Shown here: positions 8,455 through 16,118 of the stretch, one piece after another
How positions within the stretch are numbered: position 1 is the stretch's first letter
Layout: every line of letters starts with the position of its first letter
Source of the DNA: JAFARZ01 sp035651595
GTDB taxonomy: Bacteria > Actinomycetota > Actinomycetes > Streptosporangiales > Streptosporangiaceae
Direction of reading: 5' to 3'
NCBI GenBank assembly: GCA_035651595.1
Contig: DASRFJ010000114.1
Coordinates: forward strand, 1 to 50,680
DNA length: 50,680 nucleotides
Notes under the pieces: generated by a model
What the model saw: only the letters and a program-made list of their open reading frames with translations
Databases searched by the model: none
Told to the model about the DNA's origin: nothing
Made by a program: the position numbers and the translations under genes

Positions 8455-8982
8455 GCCCTCCCCGGCCCTCCCCCGCCCCGCTCCGCCCCGGCCCGCCCCG
8501 GGCCGTCCCGCCCCGCCTCGCCCCGCCTCGCGCCTACCGTGCCAAATGCGCAATTGAGCCCACTAGACCGTGCTTGAGCGCCGGGCGCCCGACGCCCAAG
8601 TGACCACCGCGCTCCCGGAGGCTGTGGCGAATAACGCGATCGGGTCCGCCTGGCGACACTGATGTTGCGGGAGTGATTGTTGGAGGCTGAGGGCGGCCAC
8701 CGCGGCGGAAGTGGGGTTAGCGGTGGTGTCGCCGCCGCCGTTTGGCCGCTTTCGGGCTGTAAAGCGGCCAACTGGCGGCAAAGACAGCACCGCGACCCCG
8801 CATTGACACGCTCTAGTGGGCTCAACTGCGCAATTGACACGCTGAGGGCGGGCGCTGGGCGTGGGGCGCGCGGGCGTGGGGCGGGCGCTGGGCGTGGGGC
8901 GCGGGGCGGAGGCGGTGGTGCTGGCGCGGGCCATCGCCGGGCTGGACCGGCGACGCAGGGTAAGGCCCGCGCCAGCACCGTG
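8455..8982. other. Convergent intergenic region with G/C-skewed tracts and inverted repeats
   Basis: 528 bases between two converging genes with no credible gene. The left edge (about 8459-8535) is a C-rich tract of CCCCG repeats; the right edge (about 8845-8925) is G-rich and includes GGCGCTGGGCGTGGGGCGCG twice. On the + strand the G-rich side has many runs of three or four G and could form G-quadruplexes. The inner part holds the inverted repeat listed separately. Confidence 0.7.
8541..8838. repeat. MITE-like element with 27-bp terminal inverted repeats
   Basis: The left end (8541-8567, containing GCGCAATTGAGCCCACTAGA) and right end (8812-8838, containing TCTAGTGGGCTCAACTGCGC) are inverted repeats with about three mismatches, enclosing about 245 bases without a gene. 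ATTGACACGCT occurs twice near the right end, within and just before the repeat arm. No transposase is present. Confidence 0.55.
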
Positions 8983-10356
8983 TCAGGAACCTGTTGTGCC
9001 GGCTGCCCCGCACGCCGCGGGCGGGATTACCGCCGCTACGCCTACCTGCTGCGCGCGCTGGTCCTGGAAGGCGGTGTACGCGTGGCCCGCGACGAACGCC
9101 ACGCTGCCGAAGTGCTCGGGCACGCCGCGGTCGGCGGGGATCGGGCTGCCGGCGAGGACCTTGCCGCTCGCGGGGTCCAGGCACTTGAGGGACTGGATGC
9201 CGCCGATCCAGACGACGCCGTTCACGTACGTCGGCGCCGAGTCCAGGCCGCCGTCCACACCGCTGGTCACCGACCGGACCTTCGTCAGGTCGCCGCCCGG
9301 CGCGAACCACACCCGCTGGGTCATCAGCGACCCGGTGGTCCCCCACACGCCGCCGTTGGTCGCGAGCAGATAGCCGCCGTTGCCGGTACCCGGCATGGTC
9401 GAGCCGCCAAGGCTCGCGCCGGTTGCCGCGTTGAACGCCTCAAGGCGGAAGCCGCCGCCGCCCGTCACCCCGGCGTACAGGGTGCGGCCGTCCGGGGTGA
9501 TCGTCACCGAGTCGGCCTGGCCGCCGCTGACGCTGATGTGCCGGATCACCGAGTGGCTGCCGGGGTCGACCACCGCGACGTTACTGCCGGCCGCCACGTA
9601 CAGGTCGCCGCCAGGGCCGAGGGCAAGCGCACCCTGCGGCTGGGCGAGGCTGCCCGGCACGGCCACCGTCCCGGCTGGGTTCAGCGTGGTCGCGTCGAAG
9701 GCGGACAGCGTCATTCCGCTGCCGCTGGGCGAAGCCACCCAGACCTGGTTGCCGTCCACCACCGGCCGGCCGGTGCCCGGCACGCTCGTCTGGCCGACGA
9801 TCTGCCGCTTGGCCGGGTCGATGCGGATCAGGTTGCCGCCGCTGAGCGCGTACAGCGAGTCACCGCCGCTTGTCAGCGTGCCCGGATCCAGGCTCTGCTG
9901 CACGATCAGCTTCCCACCCCACAGGCTGCCGGCGATCGGGACCGCTTGCTGCGGGCGATGCGCGCCGCCCGTGCCGGACGGGGTCGTGTCGTCTGTGCCG
10001 GGAGTGCTGGCGAAGGTCGTGGCGTTCGCGGAGGTGTTCCCGCCGCCGCTCGCCGGGGCCTTCGCGGTGTGGTGGCTGGACGTCAGCGCGACGGCGATGC
10101 CGGTGCTGGCACCCACGATGGCGATCACGCTCGCGGCCGCAAGGGCGGGCGCGAATCGGGGCCGGCCGCGCTTGCCGATGTGCAGCACCGCGGTCTGCCC
10201 GTCGCCGAAGGCGCGCTCCGTCCGAGGCACCCGCCGCGGTGCCGCCTGGTTGGCCAGGTGGATCGCGACGTCCTCGACGGTCACGGTACGCGGCGGTTCC
10301 GGGGTGAGCCGGTGCAGCATTTCCGACAGGCTGTTTTCCAGATCGTCGATAGTCAC
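8983..10356 (-). CDS. Membrane-anchored beta-propeller protein, putative anti-sigma partner
   Basis: 457 aa. A cytoplasmic N-terminus of about 70 residues (VTIDDLENSLSEMLHRLTPE) is followed by one transmembrane helix (about 75-100), a Ser/Thr/Gly-rich linker and an extracellular repeat domain with recurring SLYALSGGNLIRID, DLYVAAGSNVAVVD and TLYAGV units, as in YVTN/PQQ-like beta-propellers. The GTG start overlaps the stop of the sigma-factor gene (GTGA), a strong sign of a sigma/anti-sigma pair. No zinc HXXXCXXC motif is visible, so it is not a ZAS-type anti-sigma factor. Its regulatory role is inferred from layout. Confidence 0.8.
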   Translation of the reverse strand: MTIDDLENSLSEMLHRLTPEPPRTVTVEDVAIHLANQAAPRRVPRTERAFGDGQTAVLHIGKRGRPRFAPALAAASVIAIVGASTGIAVALTSSHHTAKAPASGGGNTSANATTFASTPGTDDTTPSGTGGAHRPQQAVPIAGSLWGGKLIVQQSLDPGTLTSGGDSLYALSGGNLIRIDPAKRQIVGQTSVPGTGRPVVDGNQVWVASPSGSGMTLSAFDATTLNPAGTVAVPGSLAQPQGALALGPGGDLYVAAGSNVAVVDPGSHSVIRHISVSGGQADSVTITPDGRTLYAGVTGGGGFRLEAFNAATGASLGGSTMPGTGNGGYLLATNGGVWGTTGSLMTQRVWFAPGGDLTKVRSVTSGVDGGLDSAPTYVNGVVWIGGIQSLKCLDPASGKVLAGSPIPADRGVPEHFGSVAFVAGHAYTAFQDQRAQQVGVAAVIPPAACGAAGTTGS

Positions 10357-10868
10357 GGAGCCACCCCTCCAGTCATCAGCTCGGCCAGCCCTGGCGCGTC
10401 TCGCAGCCGGGACAGCGCCTTGGCGGCGTGCGCCTTCACCGTCCCGATCGACAGGCCCATCGCCTGCGCGGTCTGCGCCTCGGTCATGTCGGCGAAGTAC
10501 CGCAGCACGACGACCGCGCGCTGCTTGGCCGGCAGCCGGTCCAGCGCCGCGGTCAGCGTGGCACGGGAGTCGACCTGCGCGAACACATCCCCGTACACCC
10601 GCGTCTCGGGCAGCTTCTCGGTGGCGATCTCGCCGTTCCACTTGCGCTGCCGCCAGCGCAGGAACGTGTTCACCATGATCTTCCGCACGTACAGCTCCGG
10701 AGCCTGATTCAGGGATCCCCACCGCGGCCACGCCGCGGCCAGGGCCGTCTGCACCAGGTCTTCGGCGCTCGGCCAGTCACCGGTCAGCAGCCAGCCAGAT
10801 CGCAACAGGGCCGACGATCGCGCCTCGACGAAAGCGCGGAAACCGTCCGGCTCTCCTCCACCCGTCAC
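10353..10868 (-). CDS. SigE-family ECF RNA polymerase sigma factor
   Basis: 171 aa. Region 2 (residues about 12-75, including the GDWPSAEDLVQTAL segment) and region 4 (about 100-160, with LPAKQRAVVVLRYFADMT and a GTVKAHAAKALSRL helix-turn-helix) are in the usual ECF order. Length and wording match the actinobacterial SigE family. The GTG at 10868 is preceded by GGAGG at suitable spacing. It is coupled to the membrane propeller gene downstream and probably controls envelope-related genes. Confidence 0.92.
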   Translation of the reverse strand: MTGGGEPDGFRAFVEARSSALLRSGWLLTGDWPSAEDLVQTALAAAWPRWGSLNQAPELYVRKIMVNTFLRWRQRKWNGEIATEKLPETRVYGDVFAQVDSRATLTAALDRLPAKQRAVVVLRYFADMTEAQTAQAMGLSIGTVKAHAAKALSRLRDAPGLAELMTGGVAP

Positions 10869-10954
10869 TCAACACCTCCGGAGTGCCCAACCCGCATCAA
10901 CTTACGCACTACGCAGTCTTACCGGTAATAGAGACGTCGGGCCCCCCGGATGGT

Positions 10955-11719
10955 TTACTCCCTGAGCCGGTCGAGTTCCGCGACCGCCTTGTTGCGGCGC
11001 GATTCCGCGCGGTACGCGGCCCGGCGGGCCAGCGCCAGCCGCTCCCTGGCCTGCTCCAGCTCGGATTCCAGGGTGCGGACGGCCTGTTCTAGCTCGTGTT
11101 CGGCCGTCGTGGCGGATTCCAGGTCATCGGTCGCTTGAGCCACAGCTCGTTCCGCCGTCTGGATCTGTTCTTTGGAGCGGCGGCGCGGCTCGAGATCGTC
11201 CGGAGGCGGCGCGGGGGCCTTGGGTTTCGGCTTGGACGGTGCGTCGGAGAGCGGGACCAGGCCGAAGCCCGCCCAGTGCGCGGCCTTGGTCAGCGTGCCC
11301 GCCTGGACCTCGGCGGCGACCTCCGGGTCGGCGAGCGCGGCGCTGAGCGTGGCGATGACGTCCTCGCGCAGCGCGGACGGCGGCGACGGGGTGCCGACCG
11401 TGGCGAACGCCTGCCGGGTCAGCTCGTCGATCAGCCTGCCGCGAGCCTCGGTCAGCTCGCGGATCCGGGATCCGTTGCCGCCCTCCCGGAGCCCGGCGGC
11501 CAGCTCGGCGAGCCGGCCGGCCGCGTCCGGGTGGGCCCGGACCAGCTGGTTCACCACCCAGGCGGACCGGGTGGGCTTGCGCAGCGCGGCGATTTGCTTG
11601 GCGGCCGCGGCCTCGCCACTGTGCCGGGCCGCGGCCGCCAGGTCGGTGCGGCGCTGGGTGAATTCGTCGGGATCGGCCGAATAGAGCTCTTCGGTCGCGT
11701 CCGCCAGCAGATCGGTCAC
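10955..11719 (-). CDS. Uncharacterised actinobacterial protein with long coiled coil
   Basis: 254 aa, not recognised as an enzyme. The first 160 residues are helical and Ala/Leu-rich (FTQRRTDLAAAARHSGE, LRKPTRSAWVVNQLVR). A Pro/Lys linker (KPKPKAPAPPPDDLEP) then leads to a highly charged coiled coil to the end. It is cytosolic by composition, with no signal or membrane segment. The GTG start overlaps the epoxide hydrolase stop by four bases (GTGA), so both are probably co-translated. Confidence 0.75.
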   Translation of the reverse strand: MTDLLADATEELYSADPDEFTQRRTDLAAAARHSGEAAAAKQIAALRKPTRSAWVVNQLVRAHPDAAGRLAELAAGLREGGNGSRIRELTEARGRLIDELTRQAFATVGTPSPPSALREDVIATLSAALADPEVAAEVQAGTLTKAAHWAGFGLVPLSDAPSKPKPKAPAPPPDDLEPRRRSKEQIQTAERAVAQATDDLESATTAEHELEQAVRTLESELEQARERLALARRAAYRAESRRNKAVAELDRLRE

Positions 11720-12846
11720 ATGGTCGATTGTGCCCTGGACAGGTTCCCGAAGAACTCGCGGATGTCATCGGCCATGGCCGCAGGCTCGAGGTGCGCGGCG
11801 TAGTGCCCGCCGGGCTCCGGGTGCAGGTTCCACTGCACGATGTTCTTGTGGTCACGCTCCGCGAACTTCCGGACACCGGAGAAGTCCCCGGCGAAGCCGG
11901 CCACCCCGAGCGGGACCGTCGTCGGCTCGCTCGGCCGGGGCCCGTGGGCGTCCTCGTAGTAGAAGCGGATCGCGGTGCCGCCGGTGTTCGTCAGCCAGTA
12001 CAGCGCCGTGTTGGTGAGGATGAAGTCGTCGTCGAGCGCTTTGTCGCCCATGGCGTCGGCGGCCATCAGCTGGAGATGCCAGCCGAGCAGGCCCGCCGGG
12101 GAGTCGGCGAGGGCGTGGGCCAGCGTCTGCGGCTGCTGCGAATGCAGCTGGTTGAACGAGATCTTGTTCTCCAGGAACCACTGGAGCTTGCCCATCGCGG
12201 CGCCGTCTTCGGCGGACATGCCCTCGAACTCGGCCGGGTCGCCGGACGGGAACGAGAAGACCTGGGTCACGTGCACCCCGATCACGTGCTCGGGGTCGAG
12301 ACGGCCGACCTCCGGCGAGATCATCGACCCGGCATCGTTGCCGGCCGCGCCGTAGCGCTGGTACCCGAGGCGGCGCATCAGCTCCGCCCAGGCCCCCGCG
12401 GTCCGGGCGGTGCTCCAGCCCTGGCCGCGGAGCGGGCTGGAGAATCCGAAGCCCGGCAGCGAGGGGATGACCAGGTGAAACGCGGGGCTCCCGCTGGTCA
12501 GCAGCCCGATGATGTTGCCGAACTCGACCACCGAGCCCGGCCAGCCGTGGGTCAGGATCAGCGGGATCGCGTCCGGGTCGGCGGACTTGACGTGCAGGAA
12601 GTGGATGTCCTGGCCGTCGATCTCGGTGACGAACTGCGGGTGCTCGTTGAGCCTCGCCTCGGCGGCGCGCCAGTCGTAGCCGTCGCGCCAGTACTCGGCC
12701 AGTCTGCGCACCTCGCTGAGCGGTACCCCGTAGGCGGCCGGGGCATCCGGGGTGTACCTGGTCCGGCGGAGCCGGTCGTGCAGGTCGTCGAGCGCCTCCT
12801 GGCCGATCTCGATACGGAAGGGGCGGATCGTGTTCTCAGAGGTCAT
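11716..12846 (-). CDS. Epoxide hydrolase, EHN-domain alpha/beta hydrolase
   Basis: 376 aa. An N-terminal EHN domain (about 1-110, including RRTRYTPD and YWRDGYDWR) precedes the alpha/beta-hydrolase core. The oxyanion motif HGWPGS, the nucleophile Asp in GNDAGSM and the catalytic His in PGGHYAAHLEP are all present, matching microsomal or juvenile-hormone type epoxide hydrolases. It would open an epoxide to a diol via an Asp ester. The ATG at 12846 fits the conserved IRPFRIEI start of the EHN domain. Confidence 0.92.
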   Translation of the reverse strand: MTSENTIRPFRIEIGQEALDDLHDRLRRTRYTPDAPAAYGVPLSEVRRLAEYWRDGYDWRAAEARLNEHPQFVTEIDGQDIHFLHVKSADPDAIPLILTHGWPGSVVEFGNIIGLLTSGSPAFHLVIPSLPGFGFSSPLRGQGWSTARTAGAWAELMRRLGYQRYGAAGNDAGSMISPEVGRLDPEHVIGVHVTQVFSFPSGDPAEFEGMSAEDGAAMGKLQWFLENKISFNQLHSQQPQTLAHALADSPAGLLGWHLQLMAADAMGDKALDDDFILTNTALYWLTNTGGTAIRFYYEDAHGPRPSEPTTVPLGVAGFAGDFSGVRKFAERDHKNIVQWNLHPEPGGHYAAHLEPAAMADDIREFFGNLSRAQSTM

Positions 12847-12911
12847 GATCGTTGATCCTGGCTGGTCAGGCCGCCCGGGTAAAGCTTGTATCCGGACAAC
12901 CAGTGTTCCAT

Positions 12912-13874
12912 TTAGGACATGGCGAACGTCGTCCGGTACGCGGCGGGGGTCGTTCCGGTCACCCTCCGGAAATGCGGGCGCAGCGCCGCGCCGGTGCCGA
13001 ACCCGCAGCGGCGTGCCACCTCCTCGACGGGCAGCCGGGTGGCTTCCAGCAGCTGCTGCGCCCGCAGCACGCGCTGGTGGGTGAGCCACGAGGCCGGCGC
13101 GGTGCCAGTGATCTCCCGGAACCTTCGGTCGAAGTTGCGCCTGCTCATGCCCGCGTGGCGGGCCAGCAGCTCGACCGGCATGGTCTGGCCAAGCTGGCCC
13201 AGCGCCCACGTCATCGTCTCGCCGACCGGGTCGGCCTGATCGATGTCCGGCACCGGCGCCTCGATGTACTGCGCCTGGCCGCCGGCCCGGTGCGGCGCGA
13301 CCACCATGTTCCTGGCGATGCGGTTGGCCACGGCGGCTCCGCAGTGCGAGCGGATCAGGTGGAGGCTGAGGTCCATGCCGGCCGCCCCGCCGCCGGCGGT
13401 CAGCACGTCGCCGTCGTCGATGTAGAGCTGGTCGGGGTGCATCCGCACCTCCGGGTACATGCGGCCGAGCTGGTCGGCCATGGCCCAGTGGGTGGTGGCC
13501 GGACGGCCGTCCAGCAGGCCGGCCGCGGCCAGCACGAACGCCCCGCTGCACATGCCCGCGACGCGGGCGCCGTTCGCATGCGCCGCGCGGATCGCTTGCA
13601 GCGCGGGCTCCGGCGGGATCTCGCGCGGGCTGCGCCACTTGGGCACGATGATCACGTCGGCGTCGCGGATGGCGTCGAGGTCGTACGGCGCGGTGCAGGT
13701 CAGGCCGCCGCCCGCCAGCACGGTTTCCGGTTCGCCGGCCACGACCCGCACCTCGATGCCGGGCAGCGCGTTGTAAAACTGGCCCACCTCGAACACGCCG
13801 AATCCGAACGTGACGACCCCGAGCGGCACGCCGTTGAACACCACGACGACGAACCGTTCCTTCCGTGCCTCCAT
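12912..13874 (-). CDS. GlxA-type transcriptional regulator (DJ-1 domain plus AraC HTH)
   Basis: 320 aa. The N-terminal DJ-1-like domain has the MCSGAFVLAAAGLL elbow near residue 109. The C-terminal AraC domain carries LARHAGMSRRNFDRRFRE and ARRCGFGTGAALRPHFRR. It is 65 bases upstream of the epoxide hydrolase on the same strand and only 14 bases from the divergent cupin gene, so it may regulate either side. It is a second, divergent member of the family also found at 1681-2634. Confidence 0.9.
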   Translation of the reverse strand: MEARKERFVVVVFNGVPLGVVTFGFGVFEVGQFYNALPGIEVRVVAGEPETVLAGGGLTCTAPYDLDAIRDADVIIVPKWRSPREIPPEPALQAIRAAHANGARVAGMCSGAFVLAAAGLLDGRPATTHWAMADQLGRMYPEVRMHPDQLYIDDGDVLTAGGGAAGMDLSLHLIRSHCGAAVANRIARNMVVAPHRAGGQAQYIEAPVPDIDQADPVGETMTWALGQLGQTMPVELLARHAGMSRRNFDRRFREITGTAPASWLTHQRVLRAQQLLEATRLPVEEVARRCGFGTGAALRPHFRRVTGTTPAAYRTTFAMS

Positions 13875-13888
13875 GCCAGGATTGTCAC

Positions 13889-14329
13889 ATGACGGAGATC
13901 GTTCCTTCTGGTGCCGGGCACCTGCTGACCGCGCGCGGCAACATCATGGCGTTCAAGGCGGTCGCGGCGCAGACCGGCGGAGACTTCTCGCTGATGGAGC
14001 GCACGGTGCCGGCCGGGGCCCGGATGCCGCCGGCGCACCGGCACGTGAACTGCTCCGAGGGCTTCTTCGTGCTGGACGGCGTCCTGACGTTCGTGGTTGA
14101 CGGGCGGTCCCTGGAAGGGACGGCCGGGGACTTCCTGCTGGTGCCGCGGGGAGCCGGCCATACGTTCGGCAATCTCTCGTCGGCACCGGGGCGGCTGCTG
14201 GTGCTGCACGCGCCGGCCATGGATGCTTATTTCGAGGAACTGCACCGGCTCTGGGCGTCTACTTCCGGGCCGCCGGCGCCGGAGGTGGAACGTGAGCTGA
14301 TGAGCCGGTACGGGATGGATCCGGCGTAG
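13889..14329 (+). CDS. Cupin-domain protein
   Basis: 146 aa single cupin. Motif 1 resembles PPAHRHVNCSEGFFVLDG (about 44-61) with the metal-binding His/His/Glu set, and motif 2 reads GDFLLVPRGAGHTFGN. It should be a small cytosolic metal-binding beta-barrel; the reaction cannot be told. The ATG at 13889 is used because an upstream GTG (13865) would overlap the divergent regulator. The shared 14-bp gap with that regulator suggests joint control. Confidence 0.88.
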   Translation: MTEIVPSGAGHLLTARGNIMAFKAVAAQTGGDFSLMERTVPAGARMPPAHRHVNCSEGFFVLDGVLTFVVDGRSLEGTAGDFLLVPRGAGHTFGNLSSAPGRLLVLHAPAMDAYFEELHRLWASTSGPPAPEVERELMSRYGMDPA

Positions 14330-14359
14330 CGAGGCGGGAGTGGCGTAAGGTGGGTTGGT

Positions 14360-15403
14360 ATGGGGTCCCGCGTTTCTGAATCCACCGCTGAAATCGCTGC
14401 TGAGGCCGTCGCTGGAGCTGGGCTAAGCCCGGAGAAGCTCGAGGAGTACCGGCGGGAGCTGACCGGGTACTGCTACCGGATGCTGGGGTCCAGCTTCGAG
14501 GCCGACGACGCCGTGCAGGAGACCATGCTCCGGGCCTGGCGGGCGGCGGACGGGTTCGAGGGCCGGTCCAGCGTGCGGTCCTGGCTGTACCGGATCGCGA
14601 CGAACATCTGCATGGACATGCTGCGCGGCCGGCAACGACGGGCCATGCCGATGGACCTCGGGCCGGCGTCGCCGCCGGTCGAGGCGCACCTCGGCGACTG
14701 GCAGCCGGCCGAGATGTGGGTGACTCCGATCTCGGACTCCCGGGTGATTGGCTCCAATGGCGATCCCGCGGACATCGCGATCGCGCGGGACACGGTGCGG
14801 CTGGCGTTCATCACCGCGATGCAGCACCTGCCCGCCCGGCAGCGCGCGGCGCTGATCCTGTGCGAGGTGCTGAAGATGCCCGCGGCCGAGGCCGCGACGA
14901 CGCTGGGCACCAGCGTCCCTTCGGTGAACAGTGCCTTGCAGCGGGCGCGGGCGACGCTGGCGGAGCTGCCCTCGGGATCCGAGGCGCGGGCGGTTGCTTC
15001 GGCCCCTGCTTCGCTGGGGCCCGCGGACGCCGGGCTGCTTGACCGGTACGTCGACGCGTTCCAGCGGTACGACATGTCCGCGCTGATGGGCCTGCTGCAC
15101 GACGACGCGGTCATGTCGATGCCGCCGTACTCGATGTGGGTGGCCGGCAGTTCGGACATCACGCGCTTCATGCAGGAGCCCGGGCCTCGCGCGTGCGCCG
15201 GATCCATTCTCGTTCCGGTGCCCGGTGGCACCGTGAACGGGGAGTCGGCGTGGGCCCAGTACAAGCCGTCTCGCACCGGGGGTCACCGGGCGTGGTCCCT
15301 GCACCTGGCGACGGCGGCCGGGGACCGGATGAGCCAGCTGACGTTCTTCCTCGACGCGGAACGGGTGTTCCCGGAGTTCGGGCTGCCGCTGCGGCTGGGG
15401 TAG
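14360..15403 (+). CDS. ECF sigma factor with C-terminal SnoaL-like domain
   Basis: 347 aa. Sigma region 2 spans about 33-105 (YCYRMLGSSFEADDAVQE) and region 4 about 155-210 (LPARQRAALILCEVLKMP then the SVPSVNSALQRARATL helix-turn-helix). A NTF2/SnoaL-like domain follows at about 225-340 (LLDRYVDAFQRYDMSALM). This fused form is typical of ECF41/ECF56-like (SigG/SigJ-type) sigma factors, in which the tail modulates activity in place of a separate anti-sigma factor. AAGG lies about ten bases upstream of the ATG. It is 30 bases after the cupin gene. Confidence 0.9.
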   Translation: MGSRVSESTAEIAAEAVAGAGLSPEKLEEYRRELTGYCYRMLGSSFEADDAVQETMLRAWRAADGFEGRSSVRSWLYRIATNICMDMLRGRQRRAMPMDLGPASPPVEAHLGDWQPAEMWVTPISDSRVIGSNGDPADIAIARDTVRLAFITAMQHLPARQRAALILCEVLKMPAAEAATTLGTSVPSVNSALQRARATLAELPSGSEARAVASAPASLGPADAGLLDRYVDAFQRYDMSALMGLLHDDAVMSMPPYSMWVAGSSDITRFMQEPGPRACAGSILVPVPGGTVNGESAWAQYKPSRTGGHRAWSLHLATAAGDRMSQLTFFLDAERVFPEFGLPLRLG

Positions 15404-15412
15404 GCGCGCTGA

Positions 15413-15466
15413 GGACGCCGCTCACGCTGGGGACGCCGCTCACGCTGGGGACGCGCCGCTCACGCC
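15413..15466. repeat. Three tandem copies of an 18-bp unit
   Basis: GGACGCCGCTCACGCTGG occurs twice back to back, followed by a third unit with two extra bases and a diverged end. It begins 10 bases after the ECF sigma factor stop. Confidence 0.85.
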
Positions 15467-15533
15467 CGCGCCCGCTCCGCCCGCATCCGGATATATGGGC
15501 ATATTTCGGGCGCGCCGTTGGGAGCGCCCGACT

Positions 15534-15872
15534 ATTGCGGACAGTTACCCTCCCGGTTTGGATCCTGCTGGCTTGTTCCGGGGCTTGTCCGGTGGCTGGC
15601 CGCCCGGCGGGTCTGCGGCAGGCTCGATCGGCGTCGGTTAACGTGGCGGATTTTCCCTTCGTGGTAACGGGACCCCTGTCCCCGGGGGTCGATCCACCAC
15701 AAAGGGAAAATCGTCCACGTTGTTGACGGGACTGCCGGTGCGCCCCTGTCCCAGTAGCCGCACACTGCACTCCAGCCACAGGCTGCGTGCGCGCCGCCAG
15801 GCCTGGCCACCGGCACGGCTACGCGCACGCAATCCGCCAATAGAGCCCGATCTAGGAGTAACTGTCCGCAAT
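15534..15872. repeat. 339-bp element bounded by ATTGCGGACAGTTA inverted repeats
   Basis: The left arm ATTGCGGACAGTTA (15534-15547, followed by CCCTCCC) and right arm TAACTGTCCGCAAT (15859-15872) are perfect 14-bp inverted repeats. These arms are identical to the copy at the start of the window and differ at one paired position from the 47-nt copy at 32564. Here the arms are about 310 bases apart and enclose copy 1 of another repeat. Confidence 0.7.
15615..15836. repeat. Dispersed hairpin repeat, copy 1
   Basis: Shares most of its sequence with 20342-20526, from GCGGCAGGCTCGATCGG to GCGCACGCAATCCG, with an extra stretch of about 35 bases near its right end. The core is a long hairpin: an arm from 15640 (AACGTGG then GATTTTCCCTT) pairs with an arm ending near 15722 (AAGGGAAAATC then CCACGTT), with an inner GACCCC/GGGGTC stem. 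Confidence 0.75.
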
Positions 15873-16017
15873 ATTTTCAATCGCCTTCCGGAGCCGCGCG
15901 ACGCGCCGCGTGTTGATCACCACAGCCCCGAAGCACGCCGAGCAATCGTCGTAGCCCTCGCCCAATATTGAGCCTTGACGGCGATGTCACTTCGTGTTTG
16001 GCTCCGTTTAAAGGCGT

Positions 16018-16035
16018 TTTGACATCGTTGTCAAA
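16018..16035. promoter_or_regulatory. Operator-like palindrome upstream of the GH92 gene
   Basis: TTTGACA-TCGT-TGTCAAA is a perfect 7+7 palindrome about 85 bases before the mannosidase start. It includes a TTGACA that could be a -35 box, although no convincing -10 follows at the right distance. A LacI-, ROK- or TetR-type repressor site is plausible. Confidence 0.5.
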
Positions 16036-16118
16036 CACGCCTCTAGCAACGTCCGTCGGCCGCACACCGGGCGCGTCTTGTCGCGCGCCTCCCCAACCCT
16101 TCCCACCGGGGAGCCGAC

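Larger units (their letters stand above)
15404..16118. other. Repeat-rich intergenic region before the GH92 gene
   Basis: 715 bases without a credible gene. In order it holds an 18-bp tandem repeat, an element bounded by ATTGCGGACA arms that encloses copy 1 of a dispersed hairpin repeat, and the GH92 control region with an operator-like palindrome. Each is listed separately. Confidence 0.8.

Noticed and set aside
8677..10707. 676-codon plus-strand frame across the intergenic repeat and propeller gene
   Set aside because: Spans repeat DNA and is antisense to the propeller and sigma genes; no domain.
15413..15466. Possible CRISPR array
   Set aside because: Direct tandem repeat without spacers and with no cas genes; too short.
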